A DNA stretch of 47,252 bases from JBEATZ01 sp041178545 (GCA_041178545.1 JBEGVB010000015.1:1-47252), one strand, 5' to 3'; shown: positions 14,432 through 23,155, counted from the stretch's first letter. The notes: generated from the letters alone by a model not told the origin. Program-made: numbers and translations.

Positions 14432-17254
14432 TCAGTCCAGGTAGAGGAACTCGTTGGTGCAGAAGAGGGCGTGGCAGAGGCGCGACCAGGCAGCAGCGTC
14501 GCCGGTGCCGAGGAACGAGCGGGCCCCGGCGAGTTCCTCCGGCTCGGCGGAACGGGCCAGGACGGCCCGCCACGCGCGGTGGATGCGTTCGTCGACCGTG
14601 CCGTCGCCGAGCCTTGCCGCCAGCGCGTCAGCCTGCGCGAGGACCATCGGGCTGTTCATCAACTGGAGCGCCTGCAGGGCCGTGGCGCTGGAAGGGCGCT
14701 GCTCGAGGTGAACGGATGGGTCGCCGTAGTCGAACGCGCTGAACCAGTCGTACATGGCGTTGCGGATGATCGGCAGGTACAGGGCGCGGCGCGGGGCGTC
14801 GTACCGTGCGCGGTTCCCGGACTGGTCGTTGGTCACGTAGTCGCGGTTGCCCGCCTGCAGCAGGGAGCCACCCACGGTGCGGTCGAGGGTGCCTGCCACC
14901 GCGAACACGGCATCGCGCGCCGACTCGGCGTCGAGGCGGCGGCGGTGCTGGCTCCACAGCAGGCGGTTGTCCGGGTCCTTCAGCTCGGCCTCGGGGTTGG
15001 CAACCACCTGCTGCTGCCAGGTGCGCGACGTGAGCAGGAGGCGGTGCATCGCCTTGAGGGACCACCCGCTGGCCTGGAACTCGCGTGCGAGCCAGTCGAG
15101 CAGTTCGGGGTGGCTGGGGGTGTCGCCACGCGGACCCACGTTGGAGGGAGAGCGCACGAGGCCGTGGCCGAAGTGGCCCTGCCAGATGCGGCTCACCATC
15201 ACCCGTGCGGTGAGCGGGTGCTCGGGCGCGAACATCCACTCGGCGAGCTGCAGCCTGCCACTGCGGTCCTTCGGCAACTCGGGGGGCGGCACCAGGGATG
15301 CCGTGATGCTGAGGAACCCACGCGCCGTGGGCTGTGCCGCCGGGGTGAGGTGGTTGCCCCGGTTCATGACCGGCAGGTCGACCACCGTGTCGTCCCGCAC
15401 GCACATCGCGGTGGGCGGGGCGGGCGGCACCGCTGCGCGGGCGCGCTCGGCTGCCATGCGTGCGGAGGCGACACGCTCTCCCTCTGTCACGGGGAGCACC
15501 CGCACCAACTCGTCGGCAGGCAGGGCGAACCAGCCGTCCTTGCCGAACAGCAGCGTGGCACAGGCCGCCAGCAGCGGGTCGGCGGGCGTCACGTCCTTGT
15601 TGGGGTCGGACTCGGCCTGCCGCGCCCGCAGCCACTCGGTGGTCGTGCGCGCGAACAGGTCGCGGTAGCTGGCAAGGAGGCTGCCGTCGGCCGGAGGCGC
15701 GCCGCCGAGCAGCTCGCGCCGGGCCAGCGCGGCAGGGGAGTTGTCGCCTTCCGCTGCAGTGTCCTTCGGGGCGAGCCAGGGCTGCAGCACCGGCTCACGG
15801 CCCTCGACGAGGTCGAGGGCGGCATGGACCACGGCACCCGTGAGCAGGTGTCCGGGCAGCGCGCCGGAAGGGAGCAGTGCGAACTGGTCGAGGTGGGGGA
15901 CCGCGTCCTTGCGCTCGAGGCGCAACAGGTGGCGCGGTCCACGGAGGTCGAGGGTCGCCACCGTGCGCCACCGCTGGTGGTCCGGCTTCCAGCCCCCAGT
16001 GGTGCCGCCGAGGGCATTCTCGGCGACAACGGTCCCGTCGAGGAGCAGTCGCATCGGGCGGGAGTCCTGTGCCGCGTAACGGGCGACCAGCACGTGTGGG
16101 CCAGGCGACAGTCCCTCCAGCTCGAACTCGACGAACTGCTCGCCGCCGCGTCCCGAGTGGAGCACGGTGCACTCGGCCGAGCCCCAGTTGTTCGCGTCCT
16201 TGCGCAGGTTGGTGCGGGTCGCCTCCTCCGCCTGGCGCAGCACCATGCGGCCTCGCAGGGCATCTGCGGCCGCAAGGTGGTCGGCTGCACTGCTGCCGAG
16301 CACCTGCAGGGCCTGTTCGCGCACCGACCGTTCGGTCGCGGCAAGCGACTCCTCGGCGGCCTTGGCAGCTGCGGTGCGTTCCTTGCGCAGCGCGGCTGCC
16401 TCCGCGGTCTCCACCGGCTGCTCCAGCCACGCACTCACGTGGCCGAGGTGCTCGAAGTTCTTCGTGCTGCGGAAGATCCCGGCGATCGCGTAGTAGTCGG
16501 ACGTTGGGACCGGGTCGAACTTGTGGTCGTGGCAGCGAGCACAGCCGAGGGTGAGCCCGAGGAAGGTCCTGCCCACCAGGTCCACCTGCTCGTCGACCAC
16601 GTCGAGTTGCAGCTTCTCCTTGTCCTGCTCCGCCAGCATGCGCGGTCCCAGCGACAGGAACCCCGTGGCGACCTGGCAGTCGGGGTCAGTGGCAGCCCCG
16701 GGCAACTGGTCGCCGGCGAGCTGCATGGTGACGAAGTCGCGGTAGGGCATGTCGGCGTTGAGCGCCTCCACCACCCAGTCGCGGTAGCGCCATGCACTGG
16801 CGAAGGCGAGGTTCTCGTCGAGGCCGTTGCTGTCGCTGTAGCGTGCGAGGTCGAGCCAGTGCCGGGCCCAGCGCTCGCCGTAGTGGGGCGAGGCCAGCAA
16901 CTCGTCCACGAGCCCGGCGAGTGCCGTGTCGGTGTCCCTCGGGTCGGCGAGGAACGCGTCCAACTGCTGCTCGGTGGGCGGCAGTCCGAGCAGCGTGTGG
17001 GTGGCGCGTCGCAGCAGCGTCCGGCGGTCGGCGCGCGGTGCCGGACTCAGTCCCTCGCGCTGGAGGCGGTCCGATACGAACCGGTCCACCGGGTTGCGGG
17101 ACCACTCCGGGTCCTTGACCTCGGGGGGCACCGTGCGCCGCATCGGCTGGAACGCCCAGTGGTCCGTCCCGCTGCCGGGCACCTTGTGTTCCTGGGCGGG
17201 GACCAGGCCTGCGAGCAGGCCGAGCAGCAGCAGCGATGTGCCCTTGGTCCTCAT
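14432..17254 (-). CDS. DUF1549/DUF1553 secreted protein (planctomycete PSD1-type) with inserted beta domain
   Basis: This 940-residue exported protein has the signal peptide MRTKGTSLLLLGLLAGLVPAQ. The DUF1549 part (about 50-260) includes NPVDRFVSDRLQREGL, LLGLPPTEQQLDAFL, SPHYGERWARHWLDLARYSD and a single CARCHDH motif (CXXCH at 238-242), which is a constant feature of the family. A coiled stretch (about 275-340) is followed by an inserted beta-rich region (about 345-460, with VLHSGRGGEQFVEFELEGLS) resembling a carbohydrate-binding jelly-roll. The DUF1553 part fills the C-terminus (RGFLSITASLVPPPELP, ARVMVSRIWQGHFGHGLV, LTSRTWQQQ and LYLPIIRNAMYDWFSAFD). The separate N-terminal cytochrome domain of longer homologues is absent. 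It is the first gene of a two-gene operon with DUF1501. Confidence 0.93.
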   Translation of the reverse strand: MRTKGTSLLLLGLLAGLVPAQEHKVPGSGTDHWAFQPMRRTVPPEVKDPEWSRNPVDRFVSDRLQREGLSPAPRADRRTLLRRATHTLLGLPPTEQQLDAFLADPRDTDTALAGLVDELLASPHYGERWARHWLDLARYSDSNGLDENLAFASAWRYRDWVVEALNADMPYRDFVTMQLAGDQLPGAATDPDCQVATGFLSLGPRMLAEQDKEKLQLDVVDEQVDLVGRTFLGLTLGCARCHDHKFDPVPTSDYYAIAGIFRSTKNFEHLGHVSAWLEQPVETAEAAALRKERTAAAKAAEESLAATERSVREQALQVLGSSAADHLAAADALRGRMVLRQAEEATRTNLRKDANNWGSAECTVLHSGRGGEQFVEFELEGLSPGPHVLVARYAAQDSRPMRLLLDGTVVAENALGGTTGGWKPDHQRWRTVATLDLRGPRHLLRLERKDAVPHLDQFALLPSGALPGHLLTGAVVHAALDLVEGREPVLQPWLAPKDTAAEGDNSPAALARRELLGGAPPADGSLLASYRDLFARTTTEWLRARQAESDPNKDVTPADPLLAACATLLFGKDGWFALPADELVRVLPVTEGERVASARMAAERARAAVPPAPPTAMCVRDDTVVDLPVMNRGNHLTPAAQPTARGFLSITASLVPPPELPKDRSGRLQLAEWMFAPEHPLTARVMVSRIWQGHFGHGLVRSPSNVGPRGDTPSHPELLDWLAREFQASGWSLKAMHRLLLTSRTWQQQVVANPEAELKDPDNRLLWSQHRRRLDAESARDAVFAVAGTLDRTVGGSLLQAGNRDYVTNDQSGNRARYDAPRRALYLPIIRNAMYDWFSAFDYGDPSVHLEQRPSSATALQALQLMNSPMVLAQADALAARLGDGTVDERIHRAWRAVLARSAEPEELAGARSFLGTGDAAAWSRLCHALFCTNEFLYLD

Positions 17255-17278
17255 GGTGACGAGTTCCGACCGCCTCGA

Positions 17279-17306
17279 AGCATAGCCTGACGCGACAGCG
17301 CGTCAG
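17279..17306 (-). promoter_or_regulatory. Predicted promoter of the DUF1549/DUF1501 operon
   Basis: On the minus strand CTGACG (17301-17306) is followed after 16 bases by TATGCT (17279-17284), each matching four of six consensus bases. The start codon at 17254 lies 24 bases further on. The -35 and spacer fall inside a perfect inverted repeat. Confidence 0.4.
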
Positions 17307-17307
17307 G
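17286..17307. promoter_or_regulatory. Perfect 9-bp inverted repeat in a divergent promoter region, possible operator
   Basis: CCTGACGCG (17286-17294) and CGCGTCAGG (17299-17307) are exact reverse complements separated by ACAG. The genes on both sides point away, so a terminator role is unlikely. The repeat covers the predicted -35 and spacer of the minus-strand promoter, as a repressor site would. Confidence 0.45.
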
Positions 17308-17341
17308 TCCATGCGATCCCATTGTGGCCCGCGAGAGCGGT

Positions 17342-17357
17342 TGCGCAATGATGCGCA
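17342..17357. repeat. Paired TGCGCA palindromes directly before a start codon
   Basis: TGCGCA occurs at 17342-17347 and 17352-17357 around ATGA. The array ends one base before the ATG at 17359, so it covers the translation start region of the beta-propeller lipoprotein gene. Confidence 0.45.
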
Positions 17358-17358
17358 C

Positions 17359-18405
17359 ATGCACTCCGGCGCATGTTTTTCGCCAGCCTTCCGCATCGTG
17401 CCCCTGCTGTTCCTGTCAGGTCTGGTGGGGCTCGGAGCATGCACACCGTCGCCGCGCACGCTGCGCGCCGAGGTCTTCGCCACCGGCTCGACCGCGAGCC
17501 TGCGGGCTCTCGCCCCCTTGTCCGGGCAGGTCTGCTGGGCCGGTGGCGCTGCAGGCACGGTGCTGCGCACCACCGACGGTGGGGCCACGTGGCTGCAGGT
17601 CGGGCCTGTGGGGAGCACGTTGGACTTCCGATCCGTGGTTGCCTGGGACGAGCGGCGCGCAGTCGTCGCGAGCGCGGGCCAGCCCGCGCGCATCCTGCGC
17701 ACGCAGGACGGGGGCACCAGCTGGGAGACGGTGCACGAGGAGGCGGATGCCGCCGCCTTCTTCGACGCGCTTGCGCGCGAGGGCGACCGTCTCGTGCTCT
17801 ACGGTGACCCGGTGGGCGGTGCGCTCTACGTCCTCGGCAGCCCGGACGGTGGCACGACGTGGAGGCGCGAGGTCGTGTCGGTTGCCCCGCTGCCCGGGGA
17901 GGCGGGCTTCGCTGCGAGCAACTCGCTGCTCGTGCTCGGACCGGGCGACACCGTGCGCGTCGCCACGGGTGGCAGGTCCGGGTCGCGGCTGCTGCGCCGC
18001 GAGGCCCCCGGGGCATGGGCCGTGCAGGACCTGCCGCTCGCGCGCGGGGCCGAGTCCCGTGGTGCCTTTGCGCTGGCCGCGGACGGCAGTGGAGGGCTCG
18101 TGGCCGTGGGCGGGGACCATGCCGACCCTGCAGCACCCGGGGGCACGGCTGCGTGGTCCGCCGACGATGGGCGCACGTGGACGGGCACCAGCGCAGGCGG
18201 CTACCGGTCGGGGCTCGCGTTCGCAGCGCGCCTCGGCACCTGGCTCGCGGTGGGGCCGCTCGGCTGCAGCACGAGTGCGGACGGAGGCAGGACGTGGTCC
18301 GCCAGTCCACTGCCGGGGTTCCATGCCGTCGCGGTCGCTGCCGACGGTTCGGTGTGGGCCAGTGGGAGCGACGGCCGCATCGCGCGCATCCACGCGATGC
18401 AGTAG
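17359..18405 (+). CDS. BNR-repeat beta-propeller lipoprotein
   Basis: This 348-residue product is an exported lipoprotein whose signal ends in the lipobox LGAC. The ATG at 17359 is chosen because it gives a normal-length signal. The mature part consists of repeated blades with the Asp-box motif S/T-X-D-X-G-X-T/S-W. Examples are TTDGGATW, TQDGGTSW, SPDGGTTW, SADDGRTW and SADGGRTW, five copies at roughly regular spacing. Such propellers resemble the Ycf48/BNR group (photosystem-assembly-factor-like and sialidase-like propellers) and usually serve as binding scaffolds. There are no sialidase catalytic residues to point to. The gene is followed after nine bases by the sialate O-acetylesterase-like gene, suggesting co-transcription. 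Confidence 0.85.
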   Translation: MHSGACFSPAFRIVPLLFLSGLVGLGACTPSPRTLRAEVFATGSTASLRALAPLSGQVCWAGGAAGTVLRTTDGGATWLQVGPVGSTLDFRSVVAWDERRAVVASAGQPARILRTQDGGTSWETVHEEADAAAFFDALAREGDRLVLYGDPVGGALYVLGSPDGGTTWRREVVSVAPLPGEAGFAASNSLLVLGPGDTVRVATGGRSGSRLLRREAPGAWAVQDLPLARGAESRGAFALAADGSGGLVAVGGDHADPAAPGGTAAWSADDGRTWTGTSAGGYRSGLAFAARLGTWLAVGPLGCSTSADGGRTWSASPLPGFHAVAVAADGSVWASGSDGRIARIHAMQ

Positions 18406-18414
18406 AACGCGCCC

Positions 18415-20361
18415 ATGCAGCGCCACATCCTCGTCCTCTCCCTCGTGCTGTCCTCCAGCTTCTTGTGCGCCCAGGAGCCCGTGCTCCGGCTCGCGCCCGT
18501 GTTCGGCAGCCACATGGTGCTGCAACAGTCCACCGACGCGCCGGTCTGGGGCAGCGCCAGGCCCGGGGCAACCGTGACGGTGGCCGCATCGTTTGCCGAG
18601 GGAGCGTCGTGGAACGCGACGGCAGACGCGAAGGGTCACTGGGCAGTGCGGGTGCCGACGCCTGCAGCCGGCGGGCCGCACGTCGTGCGCGTTCAGTCGG
18701 GCACCGAGCAGGTGGTGCTGGAGGACGTGCTGCTGGGCGAGGTCTGGCTCGGGTCCGGCCAGTCCAACATGGAGTGGTTGGTGCGCTGGCTCGGCGGCTG
18801 GGGGAAGAACTTCCAGGCACCTGCAGAGGCGGCAAACCTGCCAAAGGTGCGGTTGTTCACCGTGAAGAAGCAGGTGGCACCCGCGCCGGTGGCGGACATC
18901 GAGGGTGCGTGGTCGGTCTGCACGCCAGAGAGTGCACTCGACTTCAGCGCAGTGGCCTTCTACTTCGGCGCCAAGCTGCACCGCGACCTCGACGTCCCCG
19001 TCGGGCTCGTGGTCTCGGCGTGGGGCGGTACGGTGTGCGAGGCGTGGAACCGTTCGTCCGCGCTTGCCGACTTCCCCGAGTTCCAGCCCGGCATCGCCGC
19101 GCTCGCCGGCAGCGGCGAGAAGGAACACGCGCGCAACCTCGCCGCATGGTGGAAGCAGGTCGAGGCGAAGGAGCCGGTGACCGCTGCCGCGGCAGAGGGT
19201 GCAGTGGAGGTCGCGCTCCCGCACCGCTGGTCGCAGGCGGGTCTGGCCGATTTCGACGGCACTGGCTGGTACACGCGGCGGGTGGAACTGCCCAAGGAGT
19301 GGGTGGGCAGGAAGCTCGACCTCGAGATCGGGCCGGTCGACGACATGGACACCGTGTTCTGGAACGGCGAGCGCGTGGCCGGCACCGAGCGCCCCGGCGC
19401 CTGGAACCGGAACCGTCGCTACGTGGTGCCTGCCGACCGGGTGCTCGACCAGGCCAACATGCTTGCAGTCCGCGTGGTGGACACCTCGGGCGAGGGCGGG
19501 ATCGCGCGCCCGGCCGCAGAGCGCGGGGACGGTGCCGCACAGACCGCGGCTGCCCGCATCGGCGCGGACGGGTCTTGGCAGGTGGTCGAGGACGGCTGGC
19601 GGTTCCGCAAGGGAGCGGCCATGGGAGCCCTGCCGCCCATGCCCCACGACGGCTCGAACGACCCGAACCGGCCCACCGTGCTGTGGAACGGCATGATGGC
19701 ACCGCTCGTGCCGTTCGCCTTCCGCGGTGCCATCTGGTACCAGGGCGAGTCGAACCGCGGTCGCCACGAGCAGTACGAGCGCATGTTCCCGGGGATGATC
19801 GCGGACTGGCGCGAGGCCTTCGGCCGCGACATGGCGTTCCACTTCGTGCAACTCGCACCGTTCACGTACGGCGGCGACACCGGGCAGACCGGCGACATCC
19901 GCGCCGCGCAGCAGGCGGCGCTCGCACTGCCGGGAACCGGCATGGCGGTGACCATGGACGTGGGCGACCCGCGCGACATCCACCCGGCCAACAAGCTCGC
20001 GGTGGGTGAGCGCCTCGCCCTCGCCGCGCTCGCGCGCACCTACGGCAAGTCGGTCGAGTGGGAAGGCCCCACGGCACCCACGTTTGCCGTGAAGGACGGT
20101 GTCGTCACCGTTGCGTTCGCGCGTGGCACGGGTGGTGGACTCCGGACCAAGGGTGGTCCGCTGCCCGGGTTCGAGCTTGCCGGGGCGGACGGCACCTTTC
20201 GCGCTGCCGAGGCATGGCTCGAGGACGGCGACCGCGTGCAGGTGCGCTGCGCCGAGGTCGCCGAGCCCAAGGCCATCCGCTACGCATGGGGCGACGCGGT
20301 GATGACCGAGCTCTGGAACGGGTCGGGCCTGCCGGCCTGGCCGTTCCGCGCCACCCTCTGA
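18415..20361 (+). CDS. Sialate O-acetylesterase-like secreted SGNH hydrolase
   Basis: This 648-residue exported esterase follows the sialate O-acetylesterase layout. The signal peptide is MQRHILVLSLVLSSSFLCAQ. An N-terminal beta-sandwich (about 25-105, FGSHMVLQQSTDAPVWGSA) precedes the split SGNH domain. The nucleophile is Ser117 in LGSGQSNMEW. A GH2-like jelly-roll insert (about 255-370, with GTGWYTRRVELP) is followed by the second half of the catalytic domain (WYQGESNRG, FVQLAPFTYGG). It ends with the Asp/His motif DVGDPRDIHPANK. The family removes acetyl groups from sialic acids or from plant and microbial polysaccharides; the actual polymer is unknown. It probably shares a transcript with the beta-propeller lipoprotein, and a DUF3137-like gene follows ten bases later. 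Confidence 0.9.
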   Translation: MQRHILVLSLVLSSSFLCAQEPVLRLAPVFGSHMVLQQSTDAPVWGSARPGATVTVAASFAEGASWNATADAKGHWAVRVPTPAAGGPHVVRVQSGTEQVVLEDVLLGEVWLGSGQSNMEWLVRWLGGWGKNFQAPAEAANLPKVRLFTVKKQVAPAPVADIEGAWSVCTPESALDFSAVAFYFGAKLHRDLDVPVGLVVSAWGGTVCEAWNRSSALADFPEFQPGIAALAGSGEKEHARNLAAWWKQVEAKEPVTAAAAEGAVEVALPHRWSQAGLADFDGTGWYTRRVELPKEWVGRKLDLEIGPVDDMDTVFWNGERVAGTERPGAWNRNRRYVVPADRVLDQANMLAVRVVDTSGEGGIARPAAERGDGAAQTAAARIGADGSWQVVEDGWRFRKGAAMGALPPMPHDGSNDPNRPTVLWNGMMAPLVPFAFRGAIWYQGESNRGRHEQYERMFPGMIADWREAFGRDMAFHFVQLAPFTYGGDTGQTGDIRAAQQAALALPGTGMAVTMDVGDPRDIHPANKLAVGERLALAALARTYGKSVEWEGPTAPTFAVKDGVVTVAFARGTGGGLRTKGGPLPGFELAGADGTFRAAEAWLEDGDRVQVRCAEVAEPKAIRYAWGDAVMTELWNGSGLPAWPFRATL

Positions 20362-20371
20362 CCCCGCCGTG

Positions 20372-21082
20372 ATGCCCTCGTTCGTCCCTCTCGTCTTCTT
20401 CGGCGCGCTCGCGCTGGTCGGGTTGCTCGCCTGGCTGTCCTGGCTCGCCGAGCGCGAGCGCCGGCAGCAGCTCGGCACTCTCGCCGCGTCGCTGGGCTGG
20501 CAGTTCGACCCGTCGGAGGACCACGACCACGACGAACGGTTCGCGCAGTTCGAGGTGTTCCGCCGCGGCCACGGCCGCGTGGCCCACAACACCCTGCGCG
20601 GCACGGTCGAGGTCGCCGGGGCCGCAGTGCCCGTGCAGATGGGCGACTTCACCTACAAGGTCACGAGCGGCAGCGGCAAGAACCGCAGCACCACCACCTA
20701 CCGCATCAGCTACCTGATCCTCACGTTGCGCTGGCAGACGCCTGCCCTGCTGATCCGTGCCGAGAACGTGCTCGACCGGCTCGCAGGGTTCCTCGGGTTC
20801 GAGGACATCGACTTCGAGTCGGAGGAGTTCAGCAGGCGGTTCCACGTGAGCTGTGCCGACCGCAAGTTCGCCTTCGACCTCGTCGACCCGCGGATGATGG
20901 AGCTGCTGATGCGGTCCGAGCCCCCGACCATCGACGTCGAGGGAGGCAACGCCTGCTTCTGCGACGGCAGCCGTCGTTGGCGGCCCGAGGAGTTCCGCAC
21001 CATGCTCCAGTTCGCATCCGACTTCCTTGCGGCATGGCCCCGGCACCTGGTCCAGCGGATGGAGACCCTGCATGACGCCTGA
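20372..21082 (+). CDS. DUF3137-like membrane-anchored protein
   Basis: This 236-residue product has one N-terminal membrane helix (about 4-22, VPLVFFGALALVGLLAWLSWLA), a short basic linker and a cytoplasmic-type alpha/beta domain. The pattern resembles DUF3137 proteins: LGWQFDPSEDHD, then a strand-rich centre and a C-terminal FSRRFHVSCADRKFAFDLVDPRM block. A GTG at 20369 is an equally possible start three bases upstream. It overlaps the LemA gene by 11 bases. DUF3137 and LemA genes are frequent neighbours in bacteria. A joint envelope or signalling role is assumed from this association, not known. Confidence 0.75.
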   Translation: MPSFVPLVFFGALALVGLLAWLSWLAERERRQQLGTLAASLGWQFDPSEDHDHDERFAQFEVFRRGHGRVAHNTLRGTVEVAGAAVPVQMGDFTYKVTSGSGKNRSTTTYRISYLILTLRWQTPALLIRAENVLDRLAGFLGFEDIDFESEEFSRRFHVSCADRKFAFDLVDPRMMELLMRSEPPTIDVEGGNACFCDGSRRWRPEEFRTMLQFASDFLAAWPRHLVQRMETLHDA

Positions 21083-21638
21083 GAACGCACCGGTGTTCGT
21101 CCTGCTCGCCCTGTTGGTGCTCGCTGCCCTGGTGTGGTTCCTCGCCAACTACAACCGTTTCGTGCGGCTGCAGGGGCACCTGCGGGAGAGCTGGTCGGGC
21201 ATCGACGTCGAGCTCAAGCGTCGGCATGACCTGGTGCCGAACCTCGTCGCCACGGTGCGTGCCCATGCGGCGCACGAGCGCGAGGTGATGGAGCGCGTGA
21301 CCGCGCTGCGCAACGATGCCGTGTCACGCCGCGCAGGGGTTGCCGACCTGGGCCGCGAGGAGTCGCGCCTGGACACTGCCCTGCGGCAGCTGGTCGCGGT
21401 TGCCGAGTCGTACCCGCAACTCAAGGCCGACGCCTCGTTCCGCCGCCTGCAGGAGGAACTCGCCATCACCGAGGACAGGATCGCAGCGGCCCGCCGCTTC
21501 TACAACGCCAACGTGCGCGACCTGTGCAACCTGCGCGAACAGTTCCCGACCTCGGTCCTCGCCGCGATGTTCTCCTTCGACCGCCCCGAGTTCTTCGCGC
21601 CCGAGGCCGATGCCGAGCGCGAGACCCCGCGCGTGTGA
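21072..21638 (+). CDS. LemA family protein
   Basis: This 188-residue protein has a single N-terminal membrane helix (PVFVLLALLVLAALVWFLANYN) followed by an all-helical LemA domain. The signature is ESWSGIDVELKRRHDLVPNL, then VRAHAAHEREVMERVTALR, AESYPQLKADASFRRLQEEL and the conserved ITEDRIAAARRFYNANV. LemA proteins form a four-helix-bundle domain of unknown biochemical role at the membrane. The ATG at 21072 lies inside the end of the DUF3137-like gene (11-base overlap), which supports translational coupling. The stop is five bases from the convergent sulfatase stop, with no clear hairpin between them. Confidence 0.93.
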   Translation: MTPENAPVFVLLALLVLAALVWFLANYNRFVRLQGHLRESWSGIDVELKRRHDLVPNLVATVRAHAAHEREVMERVTALRNDAVSRRAGVADLGREESRLDTALRQLVAVAESYPQLKADASFRRLQEELAITEDRIAAARRFYNANVRDLCNLREQFPTSVLAAMFSFDRPEFFAPEADAERETPRV

Positions 21639-21643
21639 CGGCC

Positions 21644-23143
21644 TCAGTCCCCCTTGCCGTCCTTGCGGGCGGGTTGCCGAGCCGTGCCGTCGAGGGCCGG
21701 GAACGGGAAGTCAGGGCTCGGGCTGAACGACTCTTCCAGCAGCTTGCGCAGGCGCGCAGCAACCTCGGGTAGGGCCCCCGCGAGGTCGTCCTGCTCACCC
21801 AGGTCGGTGGCCAGGTCGAAGAGCTGGAGCTTCGCGCCCGGGTCCTTGTGCAGCCCCGTGCGCACTGCCTTGTACCTGCCCGCGCGCACCGCCTGCTGGC
21901 CGCCGTAGCCGTTGAAGTGCCACACCAGTGTCCGGTCCCTCGTCTCGTCGTCCCTGCCCTGCAGCGTCGGCGCGAAGGTGGTCCCGTCCACGGGCCGCTC
22001 CAGCCTCGCGCCAGCCAGCTCTGCCAGCGTCGGCAGCAGGTCCACTGCGCCTGCGACGCGTTCGCTCACGGCACCCTCCGGGACCGTGCCGGGCCAACTG
22101 GCGATCATGGGCACGCGGATGCCGCCCTCCCAGACCGACCCCTTGCGCCCGCGCAGGGGGCCTGCGCTCGCGAAGAAGGCCGTGTCCACGCCGCCCACGT
22201 CGTGGGTCGGGCCGTTGTCACTGGTCACGACCACCAGCGTGTTCTCCCGCTGGCCGAGCCGGTCGAGTTCCTCCAGCAGCTGGCCCACCTCCCAGTCGAG
22301 GCGCGTGATCATCGCAGCATAGGCGGCACGCGGCGTCGGGTGCGGCGTGTAGCCCTTGCCCCCGGTGTAGGGTGTCTCCTCGAACCGGCCGCGGTACCGC
22401 TCCAGCTCGCGGTCGGGAACCTGCAGTGCGAGGTGGGGGAGCGTGGTGGTCCAGGCGAGGAAGAACGGCTTGGTGCGCTTCGCGCGCAGGAACTGCCTGC
22501 CCTGCTCGAGGATCGCGTCGCAGGCATAGGTGCGCTTGCTGGCGTCCTTGCCGGCGTTCTCCGGGAACGTCACCTGTGCGCGGTCGCTCCAGAGGTGGGG
22601 CGGGTAGAAGGTGTGTGCCGCACGCTGGCACAGGTAGCCGAAGAAGCGCTCGATCCCCTGCGCGTCGGGGCTGCCGCTGCTGCCGGGACCGCCGAGGCCC
22701 CACTTGCCCATGCACGCGGTCTCGTAGCCCGTGCTGCGCAGCACGGTGCCGAGGGTCTGGGTGCCTGCAGGCAGGGGGAACTGTCCCTCCACCGACTTGC
22801 CCTTGTCGTCCTTCAGCTCGCGGTTGTCGCGCACGGTGCAGTGCCCCGTGTGGCGGCCGGTGAACAGCACGTCGCGGCTCGGGGCGCACACGGGCGCGCC
22901 GGCGTAGAACTGGGTGAAGCGCATCCCGCCTTGTGCGAGCCGGTCGAGGTTGGGCGTCTCGATGCGTTGCTGGCCGTAGCAGCCCAGCTCGCCCCAGCCG
23001 AGGTCGTCGGCGAACACCAGCAGGATGTTGGGCTGGCGGGGCCTGCCGTCCGTCGCACTGCCTTGCGCACACAGCGGCTGTGACCACGTTTGCACGGCGA
23101 GCAGGATCGCGAGGAGTGCGGCAGGTCGTGGGCTCCGGAGCAT
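21644..23143 (-). CDS. Secreted arylsulfatase (formylglycine-dependent sulfatase)
   Basis: This 499-residue exported sulfatase has a signal peptide ending near LCAQ. The metal-binding start of the domain is NILLVFADDLGWGELGCYG (Asp46, Asp47). The active-site signature CAPSR (Cys86 to Arg90) is of the type whose Cys is converted to formylglycine by a sulfatase-modifying enzyme, followed by the expected TGRHTGH. Further family blocks are MGKWGLGGPG, TLPHLALQVP and VVTSDNGPTHD. Sulfatases of this class release sulfate from sulfated polysaccharides and are numerous in planctomycetes. No formylglycine-generating enzyme is in the window. The gene is divergent from the phosphopantetheinyl transferase gene. 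Confidence 0.95.
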   Translation of the reverse strand: MLRSPRPAALLAILLAVQTWSQPLCAQGSATDGRPRQPNILLVFADDLGWGELGCYGQQRIETPNLDRLAQGGMRFTQFYAGAPVCAPSRDVLFTGRHTGHCTVRDNRELKDDKGKSVEGQFPLPAGTQTLGTVLRSTGYETACMGKWGLGGPGSSGSPDAQGIERFFGYLCQRAAHTFYPPHLWSDRAQVTFPENAGKDASKRTYACDAILEQGRQFLRAKRTKPFFLAWTTTLPHLALQVPDRELERYRGRFEETPYTGGKGYTPHPTPRAAYAAMITRLDWEVGQLLEELDRLGQRENTLVVVTSDNGPTHDVGGVDTAFFASAGPLRGRKGSVWEGGIRVPMIASWPGTVPEGAVSERVAGAVDLLPTLAELAGARLERPVDGTTFAPTLQGRDDETRDRTLVWHFNGYGGQQAVRAGRYKAVRTGLHKDPGAKLQLFDLATDLGEQDDLAGALPEVAARLRKLLEESFSPSPDFPFPALDGTARQPARKDGKGD

Positions 23144-23149
23144 GGGCGG

Positions 23150-23155
23150 ATGCTA
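23150..23155 (-). promoter_or_regulatory. -10-like box close to the start of the sulfatase gene
   Basis: On the minus strand TAGCAT ends six bases before the ATG at 23143. No -35 consensus is visible at the expected distance. If used, the mRNA would be leaderless. Confidence 0.3.

Noticed and set aside
16529..16552. CXXCH in the DUF1549 protein as a heme c site
   Set aside because: CARCHDH is a constant feature of DUF1549 itself. The protein has no other cytochrome-like sequence, so I do not call it a cytochrome.
14471..17290. Long plus-strand open frame opposite the DUF1549/DUF1553 gene
   Set aside because: No domain is recognisable and the sequence is Arg/Gly/Val-rich; the minus strand encodes the clear family member.
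17416..20652. Very long open frame on the minus strand opposite the beta-propeller and sialate-esterase genes
   Set aside because: Its translation is His/Arg/Gly-rich low-complexity sequence with no motif, while the plus strand carries signal peptides and catalytic motifs. Long antisense frames are expected at this GC content.
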